From Hofstenia miamia (lineage: Eukaryota; Xenacoelomorpha; Acoela), in NCBI GenBank assembly GCA_004352715.1, contig SCFE01000045.1:152766-216765 (forward strand): a stretch of DNA of 64,000 nt, read 5' to 3'. The translations under genes and the position numbers were made by a program. Below are positions 10,151-22,324 of the stretch, one piece after another. Every line of letters begins with the position of its first letter. The first letter of the stretch is position 1. A model generated the notes under the pieces. It had not been told where the DNA came from. It saw only the letters and a list, made by a program, of their open reading frames with translations, and did no database searches.

Positions 10151-10624
10151 TGTAATATCACTACCCAGGTGAAACTAACACTATATTACTAGATACTCTA
10201 CTTAGATAAGCAATCCAGGGATCAGCACCAGCTATCACGGGGTAAGTATTATCTAAGTTCCTCTTCTTTCCTTTAATTGTATATTCCATACTGCATTGAC
10301 AGATATTCCAATAACAATTAGTAAGTAGTATTATTTAGATACTTCATCGATTGAAGAGGATTGAAATCTCTGGGCGCACTTGCCCGACGCCAAGTCACTG
10401 AGATCATAACAGGCTCGCCAGAACTATCCACCACTCCATCCTTTTCCGTAGTTACAGATCCGATCCATTGTGAATCCAACTCAGCTCAGTCTCATGAAAC
10501 TATGTTTATTATGTGTGCCCTAATGAGTGAAATAAAACTACGAACACAAATCGACTTAGTTCTCAAGCTCTATTCCTATATTGTCAGTAGTTGTTTGCAT
10601 TTACAGACACTAGCTGCTATTACA
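10151..10624 (-). repeat. Gypsy copy 2: 5' LTR
   Basis: 474 bp bounded by a perfect 7-bp inverted repeat: TGTAATA at one end (10151-10157) and TATTACA at the other (10618-10624). The inner end abuts the primer binding site. In element orientation it begins TGTAATAGCAGC and ends GATATTACA. The partner 3' LTR would lie in the gap at 3783-4782, so LTR identity (age) cannot be read here, nor can the target duplication. Confidence 0.75.
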
Positions 10625-10997
10625 TAAAAACACTTAATATAATATAGAGCAGCTTCCTACATGTAATAAACTACGGTACAAACTATTAACTACAAACTAC
10701 TGACATACTAAAAATAGGACACAACGCTAGCTACTAAAAAATCTATATACAAACGCTAGCTACAAACTACTATTAAAATACTATAAAATCGGTCACATTA
10801 TCGGTCACATTATTCGTCATAATTTGGATCTAAAACTCGGTTACTGCAATTAATAATAATCACTTACGATGGCAAAGCGCCTTTGTTGCATTTGTTACTA
10901 CATGCTGGGAAATGAATTGAGTGCGAGCCAAACGGGAGAAAAATCCCTACACCTATTCATACCCTAGCTGCAATACAACAATCGAGCGCGATACTCG
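10625..10997. other. Non-coding flank with short internal repeats
   Basis: Holds several copies of short motifs such as CTACAAACTAC and GCTAGCTAC (10680-10770) and a doubled ATCGGTCACATT (about 10787-10812). No gene seen. Confidence 0.4.
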
Positions 10998-11411
10998 TTA
11001 ACTACTCCTCCACTGCTAGCACTACGATTGTTGCACACAGAAAACCGTTTAGCTGCGCATAATGTATTAATTAATCAAACCGCAATAATCAACAGCAAAT
11101 ATAACGAGGTTAAAGTTCATCAATTTCACAGCTCGTAGTTTCCTATTTATACAAAATTTATAAAAACATATTTACCGATTAAATGCTGCTAAACAAGTAC
11201 CAGTCGCCTAATTTCAAATTTGGTAATTTCTGCGTACCTCGTGGCTATGCAGAACTGTGTGCAGGCGTTTCGTCCACACGTAATTTTGACAAACCATTTT
11301 GGCGACTAATACTTGCCGAAATTAAACTATCAAAATTAATAAATGCATTTTCCAAGAATTAACATAAATCATCGATAGAGTTTTGTATCTTTCTTGGATG
11401 ATGCTACAATA
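10998..11411 (+). repeat. Direct repeat, copy A (~414 bp)
   Basis: Nearly identical to 12120-12547, running from TTAACTACTCC to ATGCTACAATA. Copy B has an extra 14-15 bases (TTTTCCCACGGTTTA region near 12350). Either terminal repeats of a small element or an unmerged contig overlap, because copy B starts right after a lone N. Confidence 0.8.
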
Positions 11412-11530
11412 TGATTACGTCAATTGGTGTTGTGACAAAAGATGCATTGGATAAGTTGTTGAAAGAGTTTAGCAAATCTCTGGAAGCATCAGCTAAATTA
11501 TGAGCAGTTCTAACGGCAAGTGGTATTGAT

Positions 11531-11655
11531 ATGCCTAAAATGATATCGTGTCCTGGCGATACTAGATGTAATACTATAATTGACTTGTTGTGGAGAGCTT
11601 TGGACTTGAAGGAGTACATAAATTTGGCTTTGACCGATAAAGCTATATTACGACT
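11531..11655 (+). pseudogene. hAT-transposase-like fragment
   Basis: One open frame reads CPGDTRCNTIIDLLWRALDL then KEYINLAL. This resembles the hAT motif in which a CP-x-TRWN-x-x-Y/I block is followed by an L/E-rich helix (the usual Trp is Cys here). It breaks off where LINE-like sequence starts in another frame. Family assignment is by motif only. Confidence 0.4.
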
Positions 11656-11800
11656 GATTGTGGGGTGTCCCAAGGTACTGTACTTGGCCCTATTTTATTT
11701 GCAATTTTTGTAAATGACATAATAAAACATGTTAATCAAGCACATTTACCAATGCCGACTTCCATGCCTAATAAGTACCACAAAAAATGGCTTTTGATGC
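11656..11800 (+). pseudogene. LINE reverse-transcriptase fragment
   Basis: Reads CGVSQGTVLGPILFAIFVND then IIKHVN. This is the motif SG-x-PQGS-x-LGP-x-LF-x-x-IND of non-LTR reverse transcriptases (Ser to Cys at the start). No FADD box follows before the frame is lost. It directly abuts the hAT-like fragment. Confidence 0.6.
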
Positions 11801-12118
11801 TGCTGAGCTACTCAAAACTTTTAATGATACTGCTTTGAAACGCACTGGAGGGCAGTTTATGCAAATTCTGATGGCACAGTCATCCAACAATTTTCCTGTG
11901 ATTTGTACAAGTGTTTTAAGTTGCTTGATCCATCAATTAATCAGAGAACTGCAATGTCTGTTGACGAGCATGCTGAAAATTTGCGGTTGATAACATGATA
12001 TGCAGGTGCTTGGGTGCAGCAACAAGGTGACGTGGCGTTCAATTCTGGCATTTTTTCTGCTCAAGTAGGGAAATTTATTATTCGTGAAATTCAACCTGTT
12101 GACGAAACTGTGTTAATT
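11801..12118 (+). other. Unassigned decayed coding sequence inside the composite repeat
   Basis: Short open frames (for example MAFDAAELLKTFNDTALKRT from 11787, and FNSGIFSAQVGKFIIREIQP around 12045-12105) look like remains of a mobile-element protein, but I do not recognise them. Ends at the single N at 12119. Confidence 0.3.
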
Positions 12119-12119
12119 N

Positions 12120-12547
12120 TTAACTACTCCTCCACTGCTAGCACTACGATTGTTGCACACAGAAAACCGTTTAGCTGCGCATAATGTATTAAATAATCAA
12201 ACCGCAATAATCAACAGAAAATATAACGAGGTTAAAGTTCATCAATTTCACAGCTCGTGGTTTCCTATTTATACAAAATTTATAAAAACATATTTACCGA
12301 TTAAATGCTGCTAAACAAGTACCAGTCGCCTAATTCCAAATTTGGTTTTCCCACGGTTTAAATTTCTGCGTACCGCGTGGCTTTGCAGAACTGTGTGCAG
12401 GCGTTTCGTCCACACGTAATTTTGACAAACCATTTTGGCGACTAATACTTGCCGAAATTAAACTATCAAAATTAATAAATGCATTTTCCAAGAATTAACA
12501 TAAATCATCGATAGAGTTTTGTTTCTTTCTTGGATGATGCTACAATA
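12120..12547 (+). repeat. Direct repeat, copy B (~428 bp)
   Basis: Second copy of 10998-11411, starting immediately after the N at 12119. After its end the sequence differs from copy A. Confidence 0.8.
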
Positions 12548-13849
12548 CACTCTACATCCGATACTATATTTAAATTTATATAAAATCCACATCTGCAAGC
12601 ACACTGTTAATAATATTTATCAAATACACACCCCCCCCACACACACACATTTTATTGAAAATATTGATGACACAAAATTAGAAGTAAATGGTAACAATTA
12701 CCTAACTATGTAAGCCCAGACGAATTAATGGTTTACTTCAAGTTTAAAATTTACCCGAATATTATCCCCATGTGCCTACCCGAAGATTGACAAGGGCCAA
12801 AAGTTTAGGCCCATTTAGATGAACACCGATTCATGCCATTTTATGATTCGTGCCAAAAATAATTCTTTACATATTAGGATTGTTAGTTCATAATGCTATC
12901 CATGCACTGAAATTGAAAAACTTAAAATATAAATTGCAATTTTCAATGCATTTTTTTATAAATTATATTGGATGGACTGCAATTGGGTAAATTTTTGTGC
13001 ACTATTGCGCAATAAGAAGTTATTTTTAAAATTTCAGCCGTTATTTCAATACCTCAGGCCCGAAAAGCGCTAGCACTGCCAAGATCTGGCTTGCACGGCA
13101 CTACGCCTACCCAACTGGGCTCATATCTCCTCCGTTATTATGGCACAACTTGATAAATTATAATGTGTTAATGTACAATGTTGCGGGAAAAAGCAAATTC
13201 CATTTTCATATTCATAACAATAGAAAATTAGTTTGACCTTAAACATCCTAGGGATTTCTGAAAAAATTCATGATTCCATAAACAATTTTTAAGTGCTGAA
13301 AGCTGAAAAACTATTAAAACTATGTTCAAACTGAAAGCATCAGTTGACCCTGCGACCTCTGATTTTGCGCACGACACGCCTCAATGGGTTTTGAACATCG
13401 TTAAATATATCAAAAAACACTCTAATTTCTTTGTTGCTTCCATTGACTCAGAAGTTTTTAAATACACAAATATTAGGTATGGAGAGAATTTAAAGCCTTT
13501 TCAATAATTGGAAATTATTAAAGAAAGATTATTAATATTTTCAAAAACTTCACCCATAGCAATACGCTTTAACACAAATTTTCAACATTTTATTAAAGCA
13601 GTTTCCCCAATAGACCTGCCTATGCCTCACGATTTTCAAATTTGCTATAATAGGCTTGGGAAAAATTCTGTGTAAATTGAGAAAGACGGTTTGTTCTTTA
13701 AAACTGACGCCAGACTTTTAAGGTTAAATGTATTTTGAAAATGTATTTTGACATGTAATTAAATATCTCTATTCATGAGATATACTTTGATATTAAAACT
13801 AAAGATGAGCTTCAGTTACTTTGACATAGAACCACGTAAAATAAGATAC
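12548..13849. other. Non-coding; where cytoplasmic exons of the Ig gene would be expected
   Basis: Contains a C-run/(CA)n tract near 12628-12650. Open frames here (such as plus 13322-13507) have no recognisable features. I could not find an exon on the minus strand that would continue the Ig/FN3 receptor after its transmembrane exon. Confidence 0.4.
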
Positions 13850-14020
13850 CTGCAACTTGTCTAATAGCAGTTTCCTCAAGAATTTTAATTTTTCGAGCGC
13901 ACAGTCCGAGCACGACTACAAGATAGAGTAAGGCAATTGTAAGGCAGATGATGACGATCAAAAGCGTGAAATCCAAAACCGTCCAATTATCACCAGCTAT
14001 TTGATCCTCGATAGAGTAAC
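13850..14020 (-). CDS. Ig/FN3 gene: transmembrane exon
   Basis: 171 bp, 57 codons; acceptor ATTAG/GT, donor GCAG/GTATC. It reads YSIEDQIAGDNWT, then a hydrophobic helix of about 24 residues (LDFTLLIVIICLTIALLYLV then VVLGLC), then a basic stop-transfer run ARKIKILEE. This orientation puts the Ig and FN3 domains outside the cell. It joins the FN3 exon in phase 1 (G+GT = Gly). It ends in phase 1, so at least one further exon for the cytoplasmic tail must follow at lower coordinates; it was not found. Confidence 0.8.
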
Positions 14021-14455
14021 CTAATCCAAACTATTATAATCCGTAACAGATCTTTGAAAACTTCATTAAATATAAAATCAAGATATGAAAGTAAAAAGCA
14101 AAACTTTTGAATAATAAAACAACAAACCAATTGTTAATTTCGAAGAATTAGCTAGGCCTGCGAATTAAAATTCAGTACTATTTTTTGAGGTAATAACTAT
14201 TCGCAATATTCTTCAAACTCTTTAACAATCCGGTTTCATTGTATATTAGGAAAATGAAATAGGTTATAAATAACCATATTTAAAAGAATAAATAATGAAC
14301 ATGTGTATCTCTGTAGACGCTAAATGGAAAATATATCGAGATCTGATTTTCATAGCATAAAAAGAAATCTTTCTCTCTATACATCTCTGAATATCAAATT
14401 TTAAAAGTTTAAAATACACATCTTAATGAGAACAAGTTAAATAAACAAATCATAG

Positions 14456-15126
14456 TCACTTGTAGAAATAACCATGAAACAGGTACGTTTTTAAATGCTT
14501 CTTGAAATCTTTGTATGACGTCAACTCACCTAAATTGATAGGAATGCTATACCATAATTTCGGACGCACAATGCTAAAGTTACGTGAGGCAAAATTGGTA
14601 CGACCAAAAGGGATGGCAAAATCTTTAGATTGTCGAATGTTGCTTAAATTTCTTCGAGGCTGAAGAGTATTAGAGAACGAGAGAGGCAAATTAAATTTAT
14701 TGACGATTTTGAAAGTAAGACACAGTAACTGGAATTTAATGCGTTCATCCAACGGGAGCCAATGTAATTCGTGAAGGTAAGGAAGTATGTGATCAGACCA
14801 CTTACAGCCAAAAATAAGACGGACACAGCTATTTTGAATGCGTTGTAGGTTCTTAATAAGATAATCGGGTGAAGCAGCATAGAGCGAGTAATCCAATTTA
14901 CGTAGTACTAAACTTTTAACCAGTTTCGCGGTTAATGAAGTGACGGATTATACGTATAGATCTAAGGATGTGGTAACAGTGACGCGAAACATCATTAATG
15001 TGATCAACAAGAGAAAGATTTTTGTCTAATGTAACACCCAGGATTTTTAACTTGTTTTGAACAGCAAATTCAGATCCCATCAAACTAATGCTGCGAGGAA
15101 TATTTTGGTGAATGGTAAAAGCAAAT
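14456..15126 (-). pseudogene. LINE (CR1/Jockey-like) 3' fragment, reverse-transcriptase C-terminus
   Basis: The last 146 codons read cleanly to a stop at 14456: RIQNSCVRLIFGCKWSDHI, LHWLPLDERIKFQLLCLTFK, WYSIPINLGELTSYKDFKKH. This is the standard C-terminal region of CR1/Jockey-type ORF2. Upstream, after a frameshift near 14920, comes LKILGVTLDKNLSLVDHIND, the thumb-region motif. The 5' part is absent, as is usual for truncated insertions. It lies in the intron between the FN3 and transmembrane exons. Confidence 0.85.
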
Positions 15127-15310
15127 ACTAAGAACGCAGAAGTTCTGGTTATTAAGAACTATAATAAAAATACAAAACAAAGGAAGATTGACACATTACA
15201 TATTTAAGAATGTACTTATTTGAACAGCATGGAGTGTAGCAGTTTGAAATATTTATTTCAGTAAACTTTGATTTTTAAATCGAAACCAGTTACAACTTGT
15301 AAGGTTGACA

Positions 15311-15673
15311 TGTATATCGTACATCCTTGTGTATAAGCCGCAACTGTCAAGCTAATATTTTGTCTAAAAGTTTGGAGTGTGACCCATACAAGGAGTTTAA
15401 AAATGATGCCTGTAAACTTTTCACTACATTGGGGTTAAGATACCTCTTAGAATGAGCAAATTCTGAAAATTACTTATTCAAGAATGAGACATTACAAAAT
15501 ATCCAACATTTTATTCCATTCGTCGGGTAAAATTATGTCGTCGTACAATTTGATATACTAGGAATAGGAACAACGTAGGTGGGGAAGACTAAAATTTGTG
15601 TGGCACGGCGTATGCGGTTTACTCAAAAAAAACTTCAAAGGTTTTAGGTGCAGCTTATACACGAGGATTTACG

Positions 15674-15680
<7 letters not shown>
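15311..15680. mobile_element. MITE-like element with ~35-bp inverted ends
   Basis: The left end ATCCTTGTGTATAAGCCGCA (15323-15342) is mirrored at the right by AATCCTCGTGTATAAGCTGC (read on the minus strand from about 15670). Length is about 370 bp with no open frame, and the right end runs into a (TA)n tract. Target duplication is not resolvable because of the TA repeat. Confidence 0.55.
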
Positions 15681-15712
<32 letters not shown>

Positions 15713-15910
15713 ACAAATATATAAGTATCGTTATAAAGAAATATTTGTAATATTCAGTCTCATAACTGAAATCTGCTAAAAGATTTTTTAAAAAAATCAN
15801 ATATATATATATATATATATATAACAAATATATAAGTATCGTTATAAAGAAATATTTGTAATATTCAGTCTCATAACTGAAATCTGCTAAAAGATTTTTT
15901 AAAAAAATCA
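15676..15910. repeat. (TA)n tracts and an 89-bp duplication around a lone N
   Basis: (TA)n at 15676-15708 and 15801-15822. The 89 bases 15711-15799 recur at 15822-15910, with an N at 15800 between them. It looks like two contig ends that overlap but were not merged. The FN3 donor site is 8 bases beyond the second copy. Confidence 0.85.
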
Positions 15911-15919
15911 ACAAATTAC

Positions 15920-16237
15920 CCATTTGAGATCCAATTGGTAATGCCATGAGTTTTTTATCGGTATCACTGCAACCAACTCGACTGCAGGCTCGCACGCGAA
16001 ATGTGTACAATTTATTTGGTCTCAAATCTACAATGGTGACGTTTTTGCTTCTGATCTTCTCCTGCAAAAACGACGAAATAAGTTGGTTGCCCTCAAATTT
16101 ACTGCGATGTGTGAGGGTGTAGCCTGCTTGGAACCAAATCGGCTGATTTCTCTCATCATCCTTGTAAATCCAACGTAGTCTTACTGCTGTTTGAGTAATT
16201 CTGTCAACATGGTGTAATGAAGGTTTTTTAGGTATAA
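15920..16237 (-). CDS. Ig/FN3 gene: fibronectin type III exon
   Basis: 318 bp encoding a complete FN3 domain in one exon. Acceptor TTTAG, donor ATGG/GTAATT. The domain starts with Pro-rich IPKKPSLHHV, has the core Trp in VRLRWIY (about residue 22), a second Trp in PIWFQAGYTL, and the conserved L-x-P-x-x-x-Y-x-F-x-V-x-A motif as DLRPNKLYTFRVRAC, followed by SRVGCSD. Two Cys (RAC, VGC) near the end are an extra feature. It joins in frame to the second half of Ig7 (24138) and to the transmembrane exon. It is the only FN3 found. Confidence 0.88.
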
Positions 16238-18773
16238 CTAAATTAGAATATATTTCACAATAATTTTTAAACAGATAAATTTACAAGCAATTCGTAGAGT
16301 TCACATCTCAAAACTACAACAAATGTATTAAATTCAATTTGACCAAAAATCTAAACAAAAATATTTTCGGAAGTTGGGGATCCAGGTATTTCAAATATCT
16401 TTTTTCGTGTCCTAATTGCGATTATAGGCACCCGTTTTGATTTTTAATTTAATATAAAATCTATTGATCTTTGATTGTCTATGGATAAATATTTAACGCT
16501 TGCTTCAGAGACAATCGCTGAACTTCGGCTTGAATTCTTAAAGACAGAAAAGGCCACTTGGGGTTATACAATGGTCCTCCGTATAAATGAACGCCAAGAC
16601 AAGCAATTTGGAAATCTTTCAAAAGTTTTTCAACGTCATGTTTATATTTTCAAGAGATTTAGTTTGCTGGAATAACACGTGAAACACTAAGATAAACAAA
16701 AATTTACAAAAAATATTTTGAAAAAATAATTGCTAAAGAATAAAAATACATGAAATGACTGATTTGTGTGTCAAATTGCTCAAAACACTTTCAAGTTGAA
16801 CTTTAAAGAAAAATTAACAATAGACGTTCATTATAGGCATCTGCGCAATTATCTGAGCTAATGAGCACGCCAGCATTCAACGACGACCTTGTAGGAGCGC
16901 ATCATTAACGTGCGTCGCAAAATGTCATGTCAAAATTAACCAAGTAATTAGACGGCCATCGCCGTTAATTATTTCAATGCACACTCTGATTTACAAGCCT
17001 TACCCAACTAGAATGTCAAATACTTCGATCCCAATTGAACTATGAAATGACCTATTTAAATCACCTAAATATCTCGCACTGCTCTCAATCAAAAAACGTT
17101 CAAATTTCCCGCATTTGCGTCTATGGGTCGAACAATTTTTAGGCGGACACCATTCTAAAAGAAATAAATATTCTACGGATAAGTTTCGTAAAATTTGTTT
17201 TTATTTAATTGATTAAATTAGGCATTTAAGAAATAAGCGACATTTAATAAATAATGACGATTTATTAGAGCAATTAAAGGAACAAATATGTAGAACAGTG
17301 GCGGTCTTTCCTTTGACGCCAATGAGGCCAGGCGTCACCATTTTTAAAAAAAAACTCGCACGATTTGATTTAGGTTATACATTTAAAATAAAATAGTTAT
17401 AATTTATTGAAAACATACAATATCATTAAGCATTTGCCTCTATTTCAACGTAAACGAATTAATGATTCCGATCGTTGTTACTATTGAGACCTGAATTATT
17501 GTGCTTCAATTCCGATTTATTATTTTATAGGAAAATGAAAATTTCACTTGTTCATTTGCACAAAGTTAATGTGTGCGAAGAGGCCGTTTGCTTTGTGGCT
17601 CTAACCAATCAAATTATTACACAACACCCAGAGACTGCAATTCAATTGAATTCTTCAATTCCAATCCCATTCCTACGGACCATCAGTTTCAATTCTAATT
17701 CCCATTCCATTGTCAATAAAATTTATAAAAGTTAGTAACATTAAACTATAAACTTGTAAAATCTTACATTTTTTACATTTACAAAGTTTTAAATATCATA
17801 ATTAAATATTTTGCAAAAAGCATTCCCATGAACTTGATAAATAAAGCGATATCGGCGTCGTAAATTGTGTCATCGGGTTCTTATGTCGGTATATAAAAAA
17901 TAATTTTTCGAATTAGCTGGGGTTCTAGTCAATTTAGAATTCCAATTTTAACTCAATTCTGATATTTTTCCAATTCCAAATCCAATTCCCACACTCAACA
18001 ATTGATCAATTGCAATTCCAGCAAAACTGTCAATTACCAATTAAATTGCAGATTAGAATTTGGAATTTCGAGATTACACACAAAACTATTAATGAGGGTT
18101 TTATACGTACATAGACTATTTATGTTTTCTTAGAGCAGCGCCCAAAGGCATCTTTAAAAGAGACTCAATATTTCACAAAATTTTAAGTTTTTTCGAATGA
18201 TATAAAACGATTATTTTATAATAGTGTAGAAAATTCAGAGCAATATGTGCACTGATTGGAATAATATTGGTAGCAGACCTATTAATTTGGTCATAGCAAT
18301 ACAATTAAGCTCCAACTTCCAACCAAATTAAATATTCCTAAGTCCTGTTACATATTATCAATTTCAATAACAAATGATGACTTTTATCGATTCACTAAAC
18401 TTATCAACACGAAAGAATACAATTATTTATATATATATATATATATATGTGAATTTTTAAGTCGATTAATTTCTCAACCCGTGGAAAATTTACTTGATTA
18501 TGGTTATCGATATCCACAAAACTATGAAAACTCTACAAACTGTATAAATGTTGACCATTTCGGGTGCTTTCTGAGACTAATAAATCCCGGTATTACAAAA
18601 ACTATGCATCAGTTATTGTAACAGTAAATCAGATGTGTTCTTACAATTATTTAAAATAACATTTTTTATCGACTACATGTTGTAATAATACTGCACTGTA
18701 CCTTAAAAATTCTTAAAAAATAATGTTTTCAGCTTACGGACAGCAACTGATATATATACAGTATATATATATA
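16238..18773. other. Intron sequence, AT-rich, with degenerate AATTCC repeats
   Basis: No exon seen. 17640-18065 is rich in AATTCC/AATTGC-type motifs in both orientations. (TA)n runs lie at 18427-18449 and at 18752-18773 before the gap. Confidence 0.5.
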
Positions 18774-19017
18774 NNNNNNNNNNNNNNNNNNNNNNNNNNN
18801 NNNNNNNNNNNNNNNNNNNNNNNNNNNNNNNNNNNNNNNNNNNNNNNNNNNNNNNNNNNNNNNNNNNNNNNNNNNNNNNNNNNNNNNNNNNNNNNNNNNN
18901 NNNNNNNNNNNNNNNNNNNNNNNNNNNNNNNNNNNNNNNNNNNNNNNNNNNNNNNNNNNNNNNNNNNNNNNNNNNNNNNNNNNNNNNNNNNNNNNNNNNN
19001 NNNNNNNNNNNNNNNNN
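18774..19017. other. Assembly gap, 244 N, flanked by (TA)n
   Basis: TA repeats on both sides suggest that the gap is the unread core of a long microsatellite. Confidence 0.95.
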
Positions 19018-20070
19018 ATATATATATATCTGAAATTATTAAAAAACGCTTAATTATAACGACAAAAAACAATGCAATTATTTGAATATAGTGGACCCGT
19101 AGCTGTCCATATGGACTTCAAATATACTCGCCCAACATGCGGGGTGCTGTAGGACAGCGCTGTGTAGGCATCCCCGCATCTTTACATAAATTTACAAATG
19201 CAGAGCCATATTTTATCGTTTATAGCAAACTAACATAAATCTCAAGAACCGGATAACCTTATTTCAAATTTTGTACAGAAAAAACTAAAACACTTTAAAA
19301 ATCATTTCCTATGATACATTCAACAAATTTGATATAGAAAAATTTTGTACTTATTTCTTAATTTGTAATTGTAAGAACTATAGATATAATCATTCATTTA
19401 AATATTACTAATTATTTTTCTTGCATGTTTGTAATATTTCTATCCTCTTTGGCGCTATCAATATTATTTTTTATTTTATTGATTTATTTTATTTTTTCAT
19501 TTGAAATAATTGTCTTTGAAAAAAAAGTATTTTTACTAATACTACTACTACTACTACTATTTGTATAGCTAGTTTTGAAAATTCTTAAATTTTCTAATTA
19601 ATTGACTCAATTCACTAAATCGCAATAAAATAAGGGATTGATATTTTAGGGCTCGTTTTAGAATATTCTATCGTAAAATAATGAACAATGTGCGTTCAAA
19701 GTGCACATAACCGCTAGATGGCGTGTAAAATCCAACGTTGAAAAGTTATGCAATTAACTAAGATTAATAATGAAAAATGCAGGAAACAAGGGTGTGAATG
19801 GAGCATTGGTCTTTAATAATTGCCTTACTCCGCCAAGATACCATGAAATATGTGCAACGAATAGCATGGCTTTCTTCTAAGTACTTCATCAAAAGCGAAA
19901 GACCAAGTTAATTACAATGAAAACTAAATTCATATACAAGCGTGTGTACATGGCTGGTTAGAGCTATCGTTTCAAAAATTAATTTATGGAATAATAGAAA
20001 GTATTATTTTTGAACTTATGTCATTAAAATAGGTTCTCGCGAAGTTCCTGCCAAGCACGGAGCTTAAGTG
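19018..20070. other. Intron sequence with microsatellites
   Basis: AT-rich, with a (TAC)n tract near 19540-19560. Nothing coding seen. Confidence 0.5.
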
Positions 20071-20629
20071 CAGGGCTGGCCAAAGGTAACGTAAAATATA
20101 AAGGAGCTGGAATTTACTTACTATGCAAAATTTTGCATAGGACAGAGTATCAGGGGCACTATCACGCTTGAAGATTTGCAGAATAACAGGAAAAATTGAT
20201 ACAATCACATTTATTCCAAAACTACATACATGTACATATACATCACAATAAATGTTCAAAATGACCTCAATTGTTTTCAGTGACAAGTTGAAGTCGTTGA
20301 ACAAGATCAGAGACTGCAGCAGAGAACTCGGTAGCTGTCAGCATGGAAATCTCCAATCGAATCCTGTATTTCAATTATATGCGTATCAAACACACATGGA
20401 ATTGAAAATCTATGATTGATATTCAACGCGTTTATTGGTGATCACGAGATCAGATCCAGATAAAAGACTAAGCAAAGGTGTTTTAGTTTGTGCAGTTCAT
20501 TTTCTGCTGTGTGTTATTCTAAAAATCTTCAAATGTGCTAGTGGCCCTGATACTCTATCCTTTGCAAAATGTTGAATAATAAGAATATTACAGCTCATTT
20601 ATATTTTGCGTTACTTTTGGCCAGCCCTG
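20071..20629. mobile_element. MITE-like DNA transposon with ~110-bp inverted ends
   Basis: Starts CAGGGCTGGCCAAAGGTAAC. The other end, read on the minus strand, starts CAGGGCTGGCCAAAAGTAAC, and similarity continues for about 110 bp (AAAATATAA, GATAGAGTATCAGGG). Right flank is TA, left flank TG, which fits a TA target with one change. The middle has no credible transposase. Length 559 bp. Confidence 0.8.
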
Positions 20630-22324
20630 TATGAAACATTTTAATATAACTTTCTAAAAAATCTAATAGATTTATATCGCCTCTTTCTGATAATTTAAAT
20701 ATATATTTTATGTAATATTATTATCCAGGTAAGACTCTTCTCACCTCAATCAAAGTGACCAACCTACAGTGAGGTCGAACATACATTAAATCAATTATCT
20801 GGCTGGAATTCCCTTAGTACCTAGTCATCAAAGTTCCAGAGTGCTTCATCCCAGCATACATGCATTCAAGCATACATCTTTTTCCATTGTGCTGTTAGGA
20901 AATATTCTTGTATTCGTAATTGCCTCATGAATAAATTTGTTGCACCATATGAGCAAAAAAGTTTCCGCTTAGGGCATTTTGTTGGGTTTCTAACAAAGCA
21001 ACATTGCGAGGCATTTTTAAATGTGAATATACAATTAATATTGCGGAAGAAATAAAGATAATGCTTTTTTATTTATCAGGCATTACTCCATTAGTTTTAT
21101 AACTTTATGAGCCCTTTGACCTAATTAGAATGATTTTTATACTTTTCAATTATGCAATTATAAAGGCTTTGCTGAAGGGTTGGTCTATATTGAAAAATTA
21201 TATTAATATAACTCTAAAAGTGCTGACGTCAGCAAAAAAATTATAATCAAAATTGGAATAATGATATTTTTTGTAAAGGTTGATGTTCAGGCTTGTCACA
21301 TGCAAAACTGATTGGGTCACTAGAACGGCGGAAAATAGTAGGGCGGTAGTGAATTTTACCCCCGCCCCAACCCCTCACGTATATAAGAAAATAACCTAAA
21401 AAGCGTTAAACTAGAGCCCTGCGAGTACTCGAACTTGACTCGATCATAAAAAAGTCAATTCAATGTTGAAAAAAGTTTTTGTGAATCCAATAAATATCAA
21501 TTTCAAGCTCTGCTCAGGCGAAATTCAATTTATATCTGGGGTCTAACTGCATGCCTAAATAACTTGAAATAGAATAAAATAGTGGATAACTAATGTAAAT
21601 TTAGCTCAATGGCAGTTCAAAACCAAATGATAATAAAAAAGCAATCGAGGCTCGACTGCAATTCTGCATTTCAACAACAAAAAATATCCAAATAAAAAAT
21701 ACCGCGTTAAGAAAAACACCTCATTAAATGATAAAGTAATAGAGTATTAAATGCAAATTAAAATTACAGAACAATCAACAGTTGTCTATAAATAATTGAA
21801 CTTTGAAGTTAAATTTCAAAGCGAGGTAATAAAGGCGTAGCTTGAATTAGAGGATGTGTTAATTCTTAACTTATGCAGTGTCATTATCCCATTTCAAACG
21901 AGTTTCAACAAATTGCTCTAGACTAACGCAAAAAAATCGATATGGTTGGGTACATGAATCTTAGGACACACGGAGTCCTGGGTACAACTATTTTCAAAAT
22001 CCTCTATATATTCAGTACATATTTATGTATTATTTAAACGTATTCTATATTTATTCATCTTTTTAAAAAAAATATTTTTTTTTCAAAATTTATCAAAACG
22101 AAAACAGGTTCGCAAATAAAAATACATAAAATATAAATATAAATGATTAAACTGAAATTCGATTTTCGAGTAAAGTGTGAAAAAAAGAAGGTTGGAATCT
22201 ATCACAACAATAACTTTACTAAAGCATACAGGTAAATCTAAGAACTAATTTTGCTTCATTTTAAGATGATTTTTGCTAATGTCTATAAGAGCTAATTTTT
22301 AGAAATTAAGTAAATGTAATTAAG
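20630..22324. other. Intron sequence, nothing recognised
   Basis: AT-rich. No exon, RNA gene or clear repeat identified. Confidence 0.45.

Noticed and set aside
13322-13507. 61-codon plus-strand ORF
   Set aside because: No motif, splice context or repeat link; expected by chance.
15669-15910. Apparent C-terminal extension of the FN3 exon with repeated FLKNLLADFSYETEY
   Set aside because: The exon ends at the donor at 15919; the extension reads intron, microsatellite and the duplicated flank.
19984-20304. Minus-strand ORF of 106 codons
   Set aside because: It lies mostly in the inverted arms and middle of the MITE at 20071-20629.
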